Source: Melastoma dodecandrum
Taxonomy: Eukaryota; Streptophyta; Magnoliopsida; Myrtales; Melastomataceae
DNA length: 64,000 bases
Direction: 5' to 3'
NCBI GenBank assembly: GCA_029817715.1
Contig: JARUPY010000252.1
Coordinates: 2,170,001 to 2,234,000 of the forward strand
Of the stretch, positions 23,601 to 38,389 are shown piece after piece. How positions within the stretch are numbered: the first letter of the stretch is position 1; the number at the start of each line of letters is the position of its first letter. Under the pieces are notes generated by a model. That model did no database searches, was not told the DNA's origin, and saw nothing but the letters and a program-made list of their open reading frames with translations. A program made the position numbers and the translations under genes.

Positions 23601-24635
23601 TTTCCAAAAGTCGTTCCCAGCCGCCTCACCAAGTTGGTGAGTGAAGCGAGCGACGTGCTCGAGTGGGGTCATTTCATCTTCACCCGAAAAACGAGTAAAG
23701 TCGGGCACCTTATAACCTCTGGGTAAAGGGAAATCCCTGTCGACATATGCGGGATATGGAGACCTGTACAAACAGGCGTCGTCTCGCCGAGCTATTCCGG
23801 GGACGACTTGCTCTATGACCTGAGTTATGGCTTCCCTCAAGTCTGGAGGTACACCGTCTACTGGGGCCTGCGCTGGAGGTCGAGTCGACCTTATCGGGCT
23901 GTACGGAGATCTGTCCCCCATTGCCTGATTCGCTGGATTCCTCATGTAAAAAGAAGGCTCCCCCCGAAAGTTTCCACCTCGGGATCCAAGCTCATAGGGG
24001 TCCCCAGTCGCGTCGATTACAGGTTCTTTTCCAGGGCGATGAGACGGAATAAAATCCTCCCCTCGATCTGTTTCTTCTTGAAAATCTTCTTCCTCATTGC
24101 AATACGTATTCGTTGGTCGATTACGTGAAGAAGAGGGTCGACTAGGGGGAACCATATTTCCGGGCTCAAAAAGAGCATTTGTCCTTATCTCAGATTGTTC
24201 AAAGGTCACGTTACGTGGCCCTTGAGCCGTCCGTCGAGCGTCTGTCATGAACGTAGACTCCCTAAAGGGGGCTTCTCTCATATGAGGTCTTACTCTTTCC
24301 TCGTTTCTCGGGCCAGAAAGACGCCCTATTAGGGTTTGGACATCCATTAGAATATCCTTCATAGTAGTCAACTCCTGACGCACATCTCCCAGTTCCTTGT
24401 GGAACTCCAGTCTTGAAATAAATGCAGACGGGGTATGTGAATCAAAGGTGGACTGGTTTGTAGCTGCCTGGCCTCCTAGGGCCGGCGCTGGCAAGTCCAT
24501 TCCCGGAGGAAGTTCTAACTGGTTTGTAGCTGCCTGGCCTCCTAGGGCTGGCGCTTCCAAGTTCATTCCCGGAGGAAGTTCCTGGTTTTCCCCATCTAAG
24601 GGATTCTGAGCAGTACTTCGAGTATTTCTCGGCAT
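20661..24635 (-). CDS. Gag-protease polyprotein of the LTR element, 1324 aa
   Basis: Intact frame starting five codons-worth of sequence after the primer-binding site and stopping 95 bp before the 3' LTR. Residues about 30-70 contain two near-identical repeats (ELPPGM(D/N)L.APALGGQAA). A retrotransposon Gag core lies at about 308-465 (KVPDFTRFSGEDEMTPLEHV, DAFTWYASLPPGS). Two Cys/His knuckles of the C-x-W-H...T-x-x-C kind follow at about 553-572 (YCKWHGSFTHATRDC) and 664-681 (LCHWHLNDTHTTDQC). A third Cys cluster (LLCQKCK...LCTACC) lies further on. An aspartic protease is centred near residue 1093 (VLIDNGATVNVLPL, later ALLGRDWLH). No polymerase domains follow. The uninterrupted frame agrees with recent insertion and suggests it could still make capsid protein for packaging. 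Confidence 0.9.
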   Translation of the reverse strand: MPRNTRSTAQNPLDGENQELPPGMNLEAPALGGQAATNQLELPPGMDLPAPALGGQAATNQSTFDSHTPSAFISRLEFHKELGDVRQELTTMKDILMDVQTLIGRLSGPRNEERVRPHMREAPFRESTFMTDARRTAQGPRNVTFEQSEIRTNALFEPGNMVPPSRPSSSRNRPTNTYCNEEEDFQEETDRGEDFIPSHRPGKEPVIDATGDPYELGSRGGNFRGEPSFYMRNPANQAMGDRSPYSPIRSTRPPAQAPVDGVPPDLREAITQVIEQVVPGIARRDDACLYRSPYPAYVDRDFPLPRGYKVPDFTRFSGEDEMTPLEHVARFTHQLGEAAGNDFWKLKLFPNSLTGDAFTWYASLPPGSVASWTQMQSMFVKTFARLDTPMSMFEVMRLKQANGEHPGQFLMKLRKALLRCTPPIPEKDQLLLALNALTIPFRKKLQGERFADLYDLARRATEYHQLLTEEAYLTRAYQVDTYEVDVAEFVKGESTICDPLTKKNSKAKASQKNAEERKYSFDTDKVDAIFDWLHQRKRIRLKPGHRVPQTEREKNRNYCKWHGSFTHATRDCLSFRNIIQDLIESKELRFPEVDEVAVVDDNPFGDEVAIHTFDIFDTEVNLLEVINDSAVPSQDLQATGETLVANALMKRLAERGVFILPKGREKWLCHWHLNDTHTTDQCHTFKKYLLDSKTEGWYDLTPFEEAAMSLNTPRGSSHVLKSPPSADRRLALRGGRGGPQGHKGNGEAVARGTERSARRLEFIDSSGQRVIKQGYTRTTPVKEIRPVEEHKEADQPQQAVNRRPRYASQTVDPQELRRGPPIAQFLDEKLLCQKCKLIAHNRILITQLCTACCVNYFLRLVDLSAKGEMLVKAVRPEGSGNSKPNNPSSNRPADNPVQVGYDPADGRFVEVGRLPSGSKKPRFVKALNPSSQWQKAERKLTLPVRAQKRKERRLSHAQKKPRMTPVMPPFGGNHATGKQVAEPERVESTDYSEDPGSSFDYTPLRGDKPCDFNAEQGPLVSCNALTLPAEFACNDKLEAPEGKTLDSKVITFPSGFPLHWLRKPSDRMKQHMHSLYISATFDGVLVGRVLIDNGATVNVLPLAKFRLLGYKPSELVRTDVAVSGFNGRKSECLGICSVRLGVGRHEQETAFFVIDIAPSFNALLGRDWLHKAAAIPSTLHRELILWLDSEIEIVKADEYSCCDKGILHAETCKTVKDLTLDQRYKLGDPTVGPLGEPSGKFDFIVSYGTSHPKLDEGPIVPTGWGPDFTDKDIDEVLQKVVTTKDGGETNNSPSDDQGEAPKSQESTATELEPDRLLHEGVSSK

Positions 24636-24639
24636 GTTC

Positions 24640-24656
24640 TCCCACTGTGGTCGCCA
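24640..24656 (-). other. Candidate primer binding site
   Basis: Minus strand reads TGGCGACCACAGTGGGA, 6 nt from the 5' (right) LTR. It starts with TGG, the complement of a tRNA CCA end. TTGGCGACC-type sites occur in Tat-like Ty3/gypsy elements; the tRNA itself was not identified. Confidence 0.6.
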
Positions 24657-24662
24657 AAAACG

Positions 24663-25782
24663 TGTTCGCGCACGAAACGGATCACGTTGGAAATATTTGG
24701 CAATGGACTCACAGTAGTTATATTGTGGTCGCCAGTAAGAAGATGCACTAACTTATACAGGAATAATGCAAGTCTCACAATCTTAATGAATAAAGGAAAC
24801 AGGGCTTACAGCCATTAAAAGGGAAAAAGGGACACGATGGTGACGATGTAGGATCTTGTAGCGGCGGAGAACACGTGACGAAGGCCTTGAAAGCTCACTC
24901 CGTCTATGGTGGTTGCTGGCGGAAGGTCGTGACGAAGGCCTTGAAAGCTCGCTTCGTCGGAGGTGGTCGCTGGCGGAGGATTGGCGGCGAAGGCCCTACG
25001 AGCTCACTTCGTCGGTGGAGTCGCTGGCGGAGGATTGGCGGCAAAGGCCCTACGAGCTCACTCTGTCGGTGGAAGGATAGTTGACCTCTGAGCCGGGTCA
25101 GGGCATCTAATTCCTAAGGTTGACGAACAAACTTCAGAGTTTTGGCTGTGTATGGTCGTGTTTTGTCTTTGGAAACTCCTTTGCTATTTATAGAGAGCTC
25201 GTACGTGTCTAACACGTAACGAGTGGATCTTGTTACAGATCGTGTCATGGATCGTGATTCCTAGTATCGTGGGAGTATCCCAACAACTCCCCATGAGATA
25301 CGGGATCACGTTTCCTGAAAATTAGAATCGGTTACGATTCTTAACAATCGTGACTTTAGGAATAAATAAATTTATTCCCATCTCGTCGACTTGCTTTGTT
25401 TGCACGGGCTTTGGCTGCTTGCCTTTGTTCAGGATAATGTCGACTTGACCCTATAAGTAGACCTAGCTACTATTGGGTCATATTGGTAGTCATATCTTAG
25501 TGGTGAGTTGACCTAGTCGACTCTATACATAAATCGTCTTTAGTAACTCCATTGTGGGTCGACTTCATCGTGAGTTATCCCAACCGACCTCGTCATGAGT
25601 CGACCTGGATGACTTCGTCATGAGTTAACCCAGTCGACTTCATTATGAGTCGACCTGGGCGACATCGTTCTGAGTTAGCCCAGTCGACGTTGTCATGAGT
25701 CGGCCTGGGCGACTTCGTTCTTAGGCAGTGTGATGATTCCTGGGCTCTAAGCCCAGGCCCAAAATTATTTACTATGTCAACA
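24663..25782 (-). repeat. 5' LTR of the retrotransposon (right copy)
   Basis: Same sequence as 19446-20565 apart from the C at 24776. As the upstream LTR of a minus-strand element it should carry the active promoter; its TATA box is near 25185-25197. Confidence 0.93.
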
Positions 25783-26329
25783 CCCTCTCGCTGGTTCCCT
25801 GGTCATTTTTCGTTCCCTATCCCCGTCTTTCAGCGGTAATGAGTTGTTTGGATTGGATTGGTTTGGTCCACTCGGTGGTTGTTCAGGAACTTCTTCATGG
25901 CGGATGTGACGGCGGAGTGCTTGATGCAGGATCAGGAGCACCCTCAGCCGTAGAATCTGCACTTCGCCCCTTCATGTAGGGTTTTTGTTGTGTTTTAGTT
26001 GTCCGTCTTTTGAGTGGTTTTGTGGTGGTGATATCCGGGAACTGTACTCGAATCAATTATGTTCCCGTGATATTTCTTGATTTACCCGGGAATTGCATGG
26101 AGGCGGTTCGATTTGAGCCACCTGCTCATCCGCGATATTTTTTGGAATACATACTGGTTTTCTAGGATCTTGATCTGGAATGCCGATGGCTTAGGGGCCT
26201 CTGACAGCCCCCCTGCGATCTTTCAAGTGATCGGCCTTCTCAATTTAGTAGCAGATGCTGTCCAGAGAACTAGTACCTGGTTCGGTACCGGTTGCCGCAG
26301 CGTCCATGGAACTGATCTCATTTTCGATA

Positions 26330-27165
26330 TTGGGGTTGAACCAAAGAGTAAAGGACTGAAGCACCGGGATGCTTGTGGGAACAACACACAAGTAACCTTT
26401 GTCCATTATCTGCAACAGGGATCTGTGTCTATGGGGTTGCGTTTATCGCTAGACATCAACAGAGCTGAGTCCTCAGGAGACTCTGCCTAGTTGCCTCCTC
26501 CTTTCAATGAAATCGAGGAAGATCTGGGTCAATAGGATGTGGAGATTGGCAGATTCATTAATCATGAGGTCGGTTTATCCACGAAGTACATTCCAGTATA
26601 ATTGCGGGTTCGAGTGCATAAAGTTGATGTTTTATTCATATCCAGATTGAGCAACTCGGTTTGGACGTCCTAGACAAGGTTCAGTCCTGCCAACTTCAGG
26701 CGATCCATTTACCAAAACAAAAAAAGAACTTCAGGCAATCTTGGATGCTGGTGAGTGATATCTCCACAGGCTCCTGCAGAAGGACACAGATTGACACTCT
26801 TAAAGAGAGAAGTAAGGAGCTCGAAGACTGAGTGGAACAGTTGAAAGCTGAGGCAGCGGCGTGGCAACAGCAAGCCATAGTGAGACCGTGATCGTGGCCC
26901 TCTAGGATCATCTTCAGCAAACCTGTGCCCAGTGCAGGAAGGTAGGGTGCGGGGACAGTGTGGTCGATGACGCAGCCTTATGCAACATCCGCAGCCCATG
27001 TGGTGTGAGACAAGCGTTGTGTTGTCGGGCATGTTGGATGAGGCAAGCTTGAATGGTGCTGGATCCCCGCAGACATCTCTGCCTTGGTAAGGACTACGTG
27101 AGGGATCTCAGTTTTGTCCCCTTTGCCAGCCATCTAAGTCCCAGGGGTTGGAGGTGTTCTTGCCT
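26330..27165 (+). pseudogene. Relic of a BOI-related RING E3 ligase
   Basis: Pieces in changing frames follow the order of BOI-type ligases. VSMGLRLSLDINRAESSGDS lies at about 26425-26480. VEIGRFINHE is near 26540. A coiled-coil segment (KERSKELED, stop, VEQLKAEAAAWQQQA) spans 26798-26875, and HLQQTCAQCR.. near 26910-26940 is followed by VVDDAAL. A RING end is split between two frames (RRHLCLGKD; LSFVP/QFCPLCQPSKSQGLEVF) at about 27070-27165. Several internal stops and shifts mean no functional protein. The family is assigned from the VSTGLRLS-like motif, the AWQ helix and the C-terminal RING order; moderate certainty. No introns are evident between pieces, so a processed copy is possible. 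Confidence 0.55.
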
Positions 27166-27169
27166 TAAA

Positions 27170-30100
27170 CGAGACATCTACGGACATTGCTTGTAGCCGG
27201 GCCGAACAGTGCTCTGTCTCCCATTGATTCCATTCCGAAGGCCCATCCCATAAGTTCATCCGAATCACACGCCCACTTCGTGATGCAACGACCAGTCCAA
27301 ACGCCGGAGGGTTCCAAAGTTGGCATCCGGACAAACGGGTGGAGTTCGAATCTCTCTAGAACCTTGTTATTTACAGGTATTCCGTTACGTATGTTGCAGT
27401 ACTCTTTTGTCTGTTTCTTCGTCGGGCATTCTTTTTTCTTTTACCATGTTGCCTTTGGTTGGTGTGTGGGGTAGAGAATAGAAGTGGGAGGGGGAATGGA
27501 GGCTACATGGCTGTCCATATGATTGTGTGCTGGAATTCTATCATCTGCATCATCATTGTCTATCATCATCAAACAACAAGCAGCACCAACAGCATATACT
27601 TCTCTCACTTGCTTGTGGGGGAGCTTCCCGACATGATTGGGTTGCCCAAAAGCCCTCCCTCCCTACCTCTCCTCTCATCCCCTTTTCCTTGTCTTTTGCT
27701 GCTTTTCTTTCCATAGTGGATAATTGGTTGGCGAAAGGATGTTGCCACAGAGTACAACTGAAATCTTGGTTTTGGTGTTTCCTCAGGAACTCCGGATGCA
27801 GATATCATTAAAACAGACAACACCGAGTCCTTTGGTCATTACCCCATCATTAGGACCTTAATTGACCCCCGATGCCATCCCATGAATCCGGCGCAGGATC
27901 AGCTTCTGCATCGTCCCTTGGATTAAAAGAGGGGGGGGGGGAGGCATGATGATCTTGGGTTTGTTCAGTTCAGCAGCAGCAGCAGCAGCCTTGAGGAAAT
28001 TGTTAGGACCCACTTCCAGATCTTAATGTTTCTTTCTTTTTTTTTCTTACCACCACCAAAAGAGCCGTAGATTTTCAGGAGGTAATAAGATAATATGAAC
28101 AGAGAGGGTTTCATCACTTTTTTGAGTTTCTTTTATCTCTTTGTTAAAAGAAGAGATCCAACAGGGAGGTTGTAGGAATCACTAATAAAAGACTTCCAAA
28201 TGGGACCCCACCCCACCCCACCCATACACACAAAAGTCTCATTGATGCTTTTCTGCATGCTGCTGGGTCGGCCATGATACCCGAAAAGCAAGTAAAAAGC
28301 TTTCCCAATGTAAATTTGAACTACCCCACCCTCCTCCTCCTTAATCGGATTTATCGAAACAAAGAAGAATTCGATCGTATTCGTTTCGTGTGACGAAAAC
28401 ATTAACTGGGGTTGTGGTTCGTGGACACGCCACACGTACGTAGAACATCCCGCAGCTGCTTCCTTTCGCCCTTTTTGAACGTGGAAATGGAAAGGAAGAG
28501 GGAAAAGGAAAGAAAGCAAGAAAGGGAGGAGATCAGAAAGAAAAGAATGAATGAGATAATTGCTACCTCTATCTCTATCTCTATCTCTATCTCTACATCG
28601 TCTTTGAGTGAAAGCAATGAATGGGGGGGCTCTTTTCACATGAGTGCTTTTATTATTGAGTGAATGCAGACGGAGGTCCCATTTTCTTAATTCTAGTTTT
28701 TATATCTCAACCCTACTGTACGAAGAAGCCATGCAAATATTTCATCCGTATGTTAGTAATAAGAAGGCTTTGTCTATGTTAGGCAGCATGAAGAGGCCAC
28801 TTTTTCACGTTAGTCCGCATGTTCGTAAGTACAGGAAATCGTTATTTGGAATAGAAATTTAGTAAAAAGTACTCAGGCTATTGCAATCTGGCCAATAATA
28901 GTTAATCACGATTGCTAGGACAACTAAACACACGTGATTACCGGGTTGTCGATGTTATTGATTCTCTCATTCTGAGAAGATCGGATTTAAAAGAAGAATT
29001 AATGAGTGAGGAATGATTTGATTTTTGGGGGAGGATGTAATGAGTGAAAATGGGGAACTTTGCACTGCACACCCTTTTTATTTTAATTTATTGGGCATTA
29101 CTATAATGGTGATGACGGTGATGATATTAGAATAGTAATGAACCAAGAAGACAGACATGATGATGGATGTAATCTGTTTAGTATCCAAGGGGCGAATCAT
29201 TAGTCATCATTCCTATCACGATTGTTCTTCTTTTTGTCACTTTGTAATCACAAATCAATCGATTTCTTCCCCCCCCCCCCACCTCACCTTTTGCAAAAGG
29301 ACTCCCCACCCCCTCTTTCACCTCCCAGTTATTACCACCTCTATTCCAACCCCATTTTCAATCTATCTAGAAACATTCAAAACCCCTTCTTTTATCCTCA
29401 ACATCCCAACCAACTTCGATCCGTTTATAGCTTCGTATCAAACTACCCAAGCGATTCGAAGACATAGTCCTCGGTTTAGCTAAAAGGACCCAATTACTCC
29501 AAGTCGAATAATAATATTAAGCAACAACTAACAAACCGCCAAAAACAAAGACAATGGCCTTTCTTTCTTCTTCCTCTTTCACTTCCCCCTTTTTTTAAAA
29601 AAGGACACGACGTTCGAGACGTTTTGTGGTAGGGAATACGATCTTGTGTTGGGGGGGGGGGGGGTTAACCCCGTTTGTGGGCTTCCCTCGTTCTTTGCCA
29701 ATTGGATAGAAAACAAATGCAAGCTTACAAAATGGAACTCCAACCCTCGTTTTGGCATCAAGCGATGAAGAAACACCCATTTTTTTTTTTATTACAATTG
29801 TTTGAGGGAGGTGGGGCAAAACGAAACGAGGGAATCATTGTCGAATAATTGCAAAGGATCCAAGTTCTTCTTTCCTTTATTTTTAAATAATACATTAGTG
29901 GGTTGGGGATCGTGTGCGTGTGTGGGTGTAACCGAGGTCTTAAAATGCAAGCAATATATATTAATTTAATTTGTTGCACATAAGGTAGGAGGTGCCTCCC
30001 TTCCCTACCTGTGGTCGCACGTCTCCACATGAGGGACAAATACTACCTTCCTTCTCTCGTGTCCCTCCCCCGCTCCCCCTTCGTTGTCATTTTGATCAGC

Positions 30101-30571
30101 TGGGGGGATGCGTTTGTTTGTATTATGTGTGTCAGATTATATAGCAAATTTAATGTTATAGAATGTTTTAGTATTTTATTGTAAGAAGAAGCTGAGAGGA
30201 CAGGAGAGAAGAGAAGAGAAATAAAAGGTTGGTCACGGGTTTGTCTTGAAATGCCCTTATGTTTCGACAGTCCCTAGAGAGAAACCCAAAAAAAATTACA
30301 AAAATAAAAATGAAAAAAAAAGAGACAATTATTCCCTCGACAAACATGATGGAAATATATTGTAGTTTAATATGTATTAACAAACATAATTAATTAATTA
30401 ATTAATTAAGATTTTAGCTACTATTTATTATTATTCCAAAAGAAAAAGGAAAGAAACTCCAAGAAAGAAGAAGTAGAAAAAAAAAACCATCTCACTCTCT
30501 TACTCACTCACACTCAACGGAACAGACATCAGCTTTCCTTTCCTTTCTAGTTCCTTGTCTTCCTTTCTCCC

Positions 30572-30572
<1 letters not shown>
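27170..30572. other. Long intergenic region with homopolymers and simple repeats
   Basis: No gene found. It holds G or C runs at 27931-27941 (11 G), 29269-29280 (12 C) and 29651-29664 (14 G), a (TATCTC)n microsatellite at about 28566-28597 and a TTAA-rich repeat near 30387-30408. The right part is the promoter region of the HSF gene. Confidence 0.5.

Positions 30573-30614
<42 letters not shown>
30573..30614 (+). repeat. 42-base C homopolymer in the HSFB4 leader
   Basis: Uninterrupted C from 30573 to 30614 within a pyrimidine-rich tract, 120 bases before the HSFB4 ATG. It would give a poly(C) segment in the mRNA leader and a G run on the template strand. The exact length may be uncertain because long homopolymers are error-prone in sequencing. 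Confidence 0.8.
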
Positions 30615-30616
<2 letters not shown>

Positions 30617-30734
30617 TCTCCCAGCTAGAAAACGACATCGTACCAGGTTGTCCTGAGCTTCTTCTGGTCAGGAACCTCGTCTCCTTTCCTTCCCTCCCTT
30701 CGTTCCTTCAAGAACTACCGGTCCACTTATTATT

Positions 30735-32007
30735 ATGGCTCTCGTGTTGGAGAACTGCAAGGGCAGCGGCGGCGGTGGGGGAGGAGGAGGTGGTGGTATA
30801 CTTCTGTCGCTTGACCCCACTGCCCACAATTCGGTCCCCGCGCCCTTCCTCACCAAGACTTACCAGCTCGTCGACGACCCTGCCACCGACCATGTTGTTT
30901 CCTGGGGCGACGACTACTCCACCTTCGTCGTCTGGCGTCCCCCCGAGTTCGCCCGCGACCTCCTCCCCAACTACTTCAAGCACAACAACTTCTCCAGCTT
31001 TGTTCGCCAGCTCAACACCTACGTAAGTATATTTGTTCGTGTTCTAAGGATCAGAGTTGTGGTCCTTCGTGACATTTGTTGGATGTGAATTCGTGGTATG
31101 GGAGTTCGTGTCTTTTATGGGTGGGGTTCCGCTGTTGTTTTATTAGGGTTTTAGGAAGATCGTGCCGGACAGGTGGGAGTTCGCGAATGACTTCTTCCGG
31201 AAGGGTGAGAAGCACCTCCTCTGCGAGATTCACCGCCGGAAGGCCGCCCATCCTCCGCTACCGCTGCCGCTGCCTCAGCCATCCCTCAGCCACCATCAGT
31301 CTCAGTATGGCCACATCGGGGTCGGCCCGGGATTCTTCCCCTTCTCAGGCCGTGCCAGCATCTCCCCGGCCTCAGAATCCGACGACAACCAGCCTGCCCC
31401 GAGCTGGTGCGATTCTCCCCCAGTCGTCTCTTCTCCACCGGCTTCAGCCGTGACCATCGGCGGCAGCAAGAGCTACTATATCGGATACAGCAACAACCCG
31501 GCGGCAGCATTATCAGAGGACAACGAGAGGCTGCGAAGGAGCAACAGCATGCTCATGACGGAGCTCGCACACATGAAGAGGCTTTACAACGACATCATAT
31601 ACTTCGTCCAGAATCATGTCAAGCCGGTGCCCCCCAGCAACGCCTACCCTTCCTCCTTCCTCCTCTGTGGCAACGGCAACAACACCACAAACAGCACCTC
31701 TTCCCTGGTGCAAAAACCCTTGAACCACCTCCTCACAGGCCACTACCCTTCCCGCACTACCAAAAACACCAACGCCTCGTTGAGAAGTCCCCTAACCATA
31801 CTCGAAGACCACGCCACAAATAACAAAACCACCAACACGAAGCTGTTCGGCGTGCCGATTACATCTCCGCCGACCATGTCGAAGAAGAGGTCGTACCCGG
31901 AACACGGAGGCACGGGCGCCATCACCGCCATGAAGGCGAACAAGGCCCGGATGTTGTGGGAAAAGGACGATCTCGGCCTCAACCTAATGACTCCCTCGAC
32001 TCGTTAG
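30735..32007 (+). CDS. HSFB4: Heat shock factor class B4
   Basis: Two exons, 30735-31022 and 31147-32007, give 382 aa. A Gly-rich stretch follows [10 protein letters not shown]. The DNA-binding domain (about residues 35-130) contains [34 protein letters not shown] and, across the intron, [17 protein letters not shown]. The intron position after NTY is the conserved one for plant HSFs. An oligomerisation region follows ([13 protein letters not shown]...[19 protein letters not shown], about 245-290). Near the C-terminus is TKLFGVPI, the LFGV tetrapeptide typical of class B repressors, followed by a basic KKRS segment. HSFB4 (SCHIZORIZA in Arabidopsis) is known for root stem-cell and tissue-identity roles rather than heat response. 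The leader carries a 42-base C run. Confidence 0.95.
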
Positions 32008-34295
32008 TCCAAAAACTTTTTGTTGTTGATATTTCTTTCCTCTTTCCTTAATCTTTCCTCTTTCCAGTCTATCATTAGTCCGTCCATATTTATTAATTAA
32101 TATCATGGGGATTTAACCGAACCTGCTCGATCATGTGAGTTTGTGCGTGTGCGTCTGTCTGTCTTTCCTTTAGATTTCCCCCGACCTCTTTCTTCTCCTG
32201 AGAGAAAAGATTTTCTTTTCCATTTCCAGTGATCTGTCTGATTCCTCTTGCTGACTCCCATGTCTTATCTGAATCAGTCCTTCAGTTCTAGCATTAAATC
32301 ACGACTTGGGTAATTACCCGCCCGACCACGTGATCATATAACTCTTAAATTCGATACAGGGTCGGTCGTGGTCGGACCGTAATGATTCCATATGATTACA
32401 TACCTTTAATTTATTCGTTCATTTTTTTATCAAGCAAGCTTACGATATTTCCCGTATCGCGAGAAAGCATTGAAAATGAAATACGATATATACAAAAAGG
32501 GAGTACGTATACAGAGAAGGACATTGTCCCTGGAGATGTCTTTTTGCTAAAATGCACCACTACCTCATCTGTATATATAAAGCAGAAGAAGAACATCTTT
32601 CTTTGGAGATGTGTCATGGATCCAGTCCATGGTTGTCACTTGTCAGAAACACAAATGAACATGTCATTTTTTTTTTCAAGTGTATCGTGCCACATATAAT
32701 CAATTCAGGGTTTTGGGTTTCTTTTTTTTTCATCTTCTTCTTTCTCTCTTTGTTGTTTTTTCTTTTCGGGGGGTTTCATGAACTGTCAGTCAATTTTTTT
32801 CTTTTTGGGGGGGAAGAAAGGAAGAGAAACGTATTCAAAATGAAAGCGAAATGTGCGGAAAAAGGAACAGAACAGAGTATGAACCCAAAAACAAATGGAT
32901 GGTGTGAGTATGGGGAGGGGTAGAATTAGTGTGTGTGTGTGTGTTTTGTTCGAGATGTTACTATCAAAAGGCCTTCTATCCCTTTCTTCTTCTTCCAAAA
33001 CTTATCATATGACTGAAAAAAAGGAAAAAAAAACATGTAAGAGAATTAGGGTAAGGGAGGTGTTCTCTTGACTGGTAGCTAGCTAGACAAAGAAACAATT
33101 TTCCCCCTTTTTTGCTTTTCATGCTAGACAAATAGAGGGGGAAGAGCAATCAGAGAGACTCATTCACTTCATTACCATTTAAGCAACACTTTCTGAACGA
33201 AATCAACTCCGAACGATTTGGGTGCTCCCCTTTTTTCTTGGTTTGTTGGGGGAGTAAAGGGAAAGCAAAAAAAAAGGAGATGCCTACTTTTGTATTATGT
33301 GATCAATCCATACAATGAAAATGTGAGTCTCTCTGTAAACGTGCACATGGTGTTGGTGGGGGGGGCGGGGGGAAGGAAAAGGAGATTTCGGGAAGGTGGT
33401 AGAGGGGATGATGACAAACACTGACGTAAAAAGGTTGGGATCGCATTGAATTGAAGAGTATCTTTGTCTTCTTCTTTTTATTTTTCCATGACCAGTATCT
33501 TTGTCTTTTGCCTAGGTTTTCGTATCCTCTCTCCCCTTTTGGGTTTCGGGAAGAAATTTTAAAAACAAAAAATGAATAAACTTTTTGATAATTTTACAGA
33601 GAAAGAGGGTTGGGAAAAGAACAAGGAAAGATAAAACAATGTTTATTAAAGGGAAGAGGAAAAGAACAGCGGGCCCTTCTTTAAAAGTGTAATTGGGCTT
33701 TTACATATGGGCCCATACTATATGGGCCGACCGATTTAGGTGGGTCTGGACCAGGTCACGAATTCTTACGGTTCTTTGTGTAGCCCCAAACTGTAAAAAC
33801 ACAGAATGCTAGGGACTTTGCTGTGTTTGCTGTAGTTTGCATTTGTTTTGATCTACTAGAAGAAAATTTCACCCATTAATGATGATCCCTAAACCTGCAA
33901 AATATAGTCTTGTTGAATTCATGCCAAGGTGCACATAAATTGTGTGAAGAACAGCGACAAGTATTCAGACTTTGGGCCAAATGCTGCACCATAACATGCG
34001 AAAGAGAGACATCCTAATCGCTGGACGATAATGGATCTTTCAGGCAGGTATGTTCATCAAAAGTACTACTTTTCATATGCCACCCAAAGCCTGACAAAAG
34101 ATTTTAGTAGAAAGAAAGTAGAGGCCTTACGATCACATCTTCGTTGAAATGATAGGCTTCCCAGCAGGAAATTGGATAGTTCACTGTGTATATACCCCCA
34201 ATCCGGCCTTCCGTAGCTTGTGTCACATAATCCTGGGTATGTACATACGGATACATATTACACCTACAGACGTCAATCCATCGACAGGGCTGCCT
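32008..34295. other. Intergenic region between HSFB4 and TGS1 3' ends
   Basis: Holds the 3' untranslated regions of the two convergent genes. Short T runs and a GT repeat (32930-32944) are present; no coding sequence is supported. Confidence 0.45.
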
Positions 34296-38165
<3,870 letters not shown>

Positions 38166-38389
38166 TCGCCCGCCTCTGTCCGTAACCTCCTGTCTCTTGG
38201 ACTTCATATATGTTGAACTAATATCATATCGCGATGTTTAGGAAAATATGAAAAGTCGGGATCTTCTTCTTTTATTGCTGAAAATTTGCAATTAATTTTA
38301 AGCCCCGCCGGAGGACAGCCGCCGCCGACCGCTCTCACGTCGGCGAGGACGTCCGCGAGAGCCACCGACTGACCCACTCCTCTGATGCT

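Larger units (their letters stand above)
19441..25787 (-). mobile_element. Complete non-autonomous LTR retrotransposon, Gag-protease only
   Basis: LTRs lie at 19446-20565 and 24663-25782, each 1120 bp, beginning TG and ending CA. They are flanked by the 5-bp duplication CCCTC (19441-19445 and 25783-25787). The internal region, 20566-24662, is only 4097 bp. The single large frame, a primer-binding-site candidate beside the right LTR and a polypurine tract beside the left LTR all show minus-strand orientation. I found one base difference between the LTRs (19559 T versus 24776 C), so insertion was recent. No reverse transcriptase, RNase H or integrase is present, and there is no room for them. 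It therefore must rely on enzymes from another element. Gag and protease features resemble the Ty3/gypsy Tat-like lineage; this is an inference. Confidence 0.93.

Noticed and set aside
20566..24662. Autonomous Ty3/gypsy element with pol
   Set aside because: The interior was read in all frames as given; no reverse transcriptase, RNase H or integrase motif, and only 95 bp lie between the Gag-PR stop and the LTR.
28402..28639. Repeats of Glu-Ile or Arg-Asp in overlapping frames
   Set aside because: Translation of the (TATCTC)n microsatellite, not a protein.
29157..29483. 108-codon plus-strand frame rich in Pro and Ser
   Set aside because: Caused by pyrimidine-rich sequence around a C run; no conserved motif.
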